Positions 5,425 through 5,578 of a stretch of 5,578 bases of DNA are shown here, one piece after another. The notes beneath the pieces were generated by a model. It did not search any database and was not told where the DNA came from. It saw nothing but the letters and a program-made list of their open reading frames with translations. Position 1 is the stretch's first letter; every line of letters starts with the position of its first letter. Location: assembly GCA_007130345.1 (NCBI GenBank), contig SLSP01000551.1:1-5578 (forward strand). Reading direction: 5' to 3'. Both the position numbers and the translations under genes were made by a program. This DNA is from Thermoflexales bacterium. Lineage in GTDB: Bacteria; Chloroflexota; Anaerolineae; B4-G1; SLSP01.

Positions 5425-5575
5425 TTTCAAGCCCCTGAGTGACTTATTATCACCTGCGGAAAAACAGTCGAGACCTACTACAGGTAGTGGATAATCGAGG
5501 ATTTTTCCTATATGTAGTGGTCTGTGCGGTGAGCCGCAAACTCTAGGCGATAGTTAGTCACTCAGGGTTTCAAGC
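5425..5575. repeat. 8-bp target-site duplication around the MITE
   Basis: TTTCAAGC at 5425-5432 directly abuts the left inverted repeat and recurs at 5568-5575 directly after the right one. The pre-insertion site can be read as gccgTTTCAAGCgca. The perfect duplication suggests a fairly recent insertion. Confidence 0.82.
5433..5567. mobile_element. MITE-like element with 23-bp inverted repeats
   Basis: The left end (5433-5455) and right end (5545-5567) are inverted repeats identical at 20 of 23 positions, beginning CCCTGAGTGACT and ending AGTCACTCAGGG. The element is 135 bp and has no gene. The interior continues the symmetry: AGACC-ACTAC near 5473 pairs with GTAGTGGTCT (5514-5523) around one bulged base, and AGGATTTTTCCT is a small central hairpin, so the whole element can fold into one imperfect hairpin. 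It is flanked by a perfect 8-bp duplication, which shows that it moved as a unit. An 8-bp duplication is made by several IS families (ISL3, ISAs1, IS256 and others), so the source of the transposase cannot be named. Confidence 0.82.
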
Positions 5576-5578
5576 GCA

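Overview
The window looks like an accessory stretch of a Chloroflexota (Chloroflexi) genome. The evidence is protein style rather than a marker gene. The large regulator has the SARP/AfsR-like layout (winged helix, BTAD, NB-ARC, TPR) and the C-terminal 'ENVPxHRELL' ending that I associate with that phylum. The small 'SYLMRLWR...FADLDALNTFL' protein and the 'FWDTHSLDDYWDQ' antitoxin also fit. No rRNA, tRNA or CRISPR array is visible.

Layout: (1) 40-~372, + strand: N-terminal part of an IS4-type DDE transposase, cut off just after its first catalytic-Asp region. (2) 373-613: a ~241-bp element without a gene, bounded by inverted repeats (18 bp, one mismatch). It interrupts the transposase and ends 22 bp from the stop of the next gene. 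(3) 636-4106, - strand: a 1156-residue SARP/AfsR-like regulator that fills most of the window. (4) 4107-4442: a 336-bp divergent control region. It holds two perfect tandem 11-bp repeats (TTTTGTAACGA) placed exactly 8 bp before a perfect TATAAT on the + strand, which is the textbook geometry of a SARP-activated promoter, followed by a long, hairpin-rich leader. (5) 4443-4679, +: a 78-residue small protein of unknown function, the likely target of that promoter. (6) 4849-5046, +: a 65-residue Cys-rich protein of the DUF6485 type with its own candidate promoter and a strong RBS. (7) 5067-5098: a hairpin terminator shared by convergent genes. (8) 5139-5321, -: a CopG/BrnA-like antitoxin whose 5' end looks decayed, with no toxin partner visible. 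(9) 5425-5575: a 135-bp MITE-like element with 23-bp inverted repeats and a perfect 8-bp target duplication.

How the parts may work together (inference): the regulator probably senses a state through its ATPase/TPR part and binds the tandem repeats beside its own start. It would activate the divergent small-protein gene and possibly affect its own transcription, since the repeats lie between its start codon and any upstream promoter. This recalls AfsR activating the small-protein gene afsS in Streptomyces, but with a different small protein. Both ends of the window show mobile-element activity: a broken transposase plus two gene-less elements.
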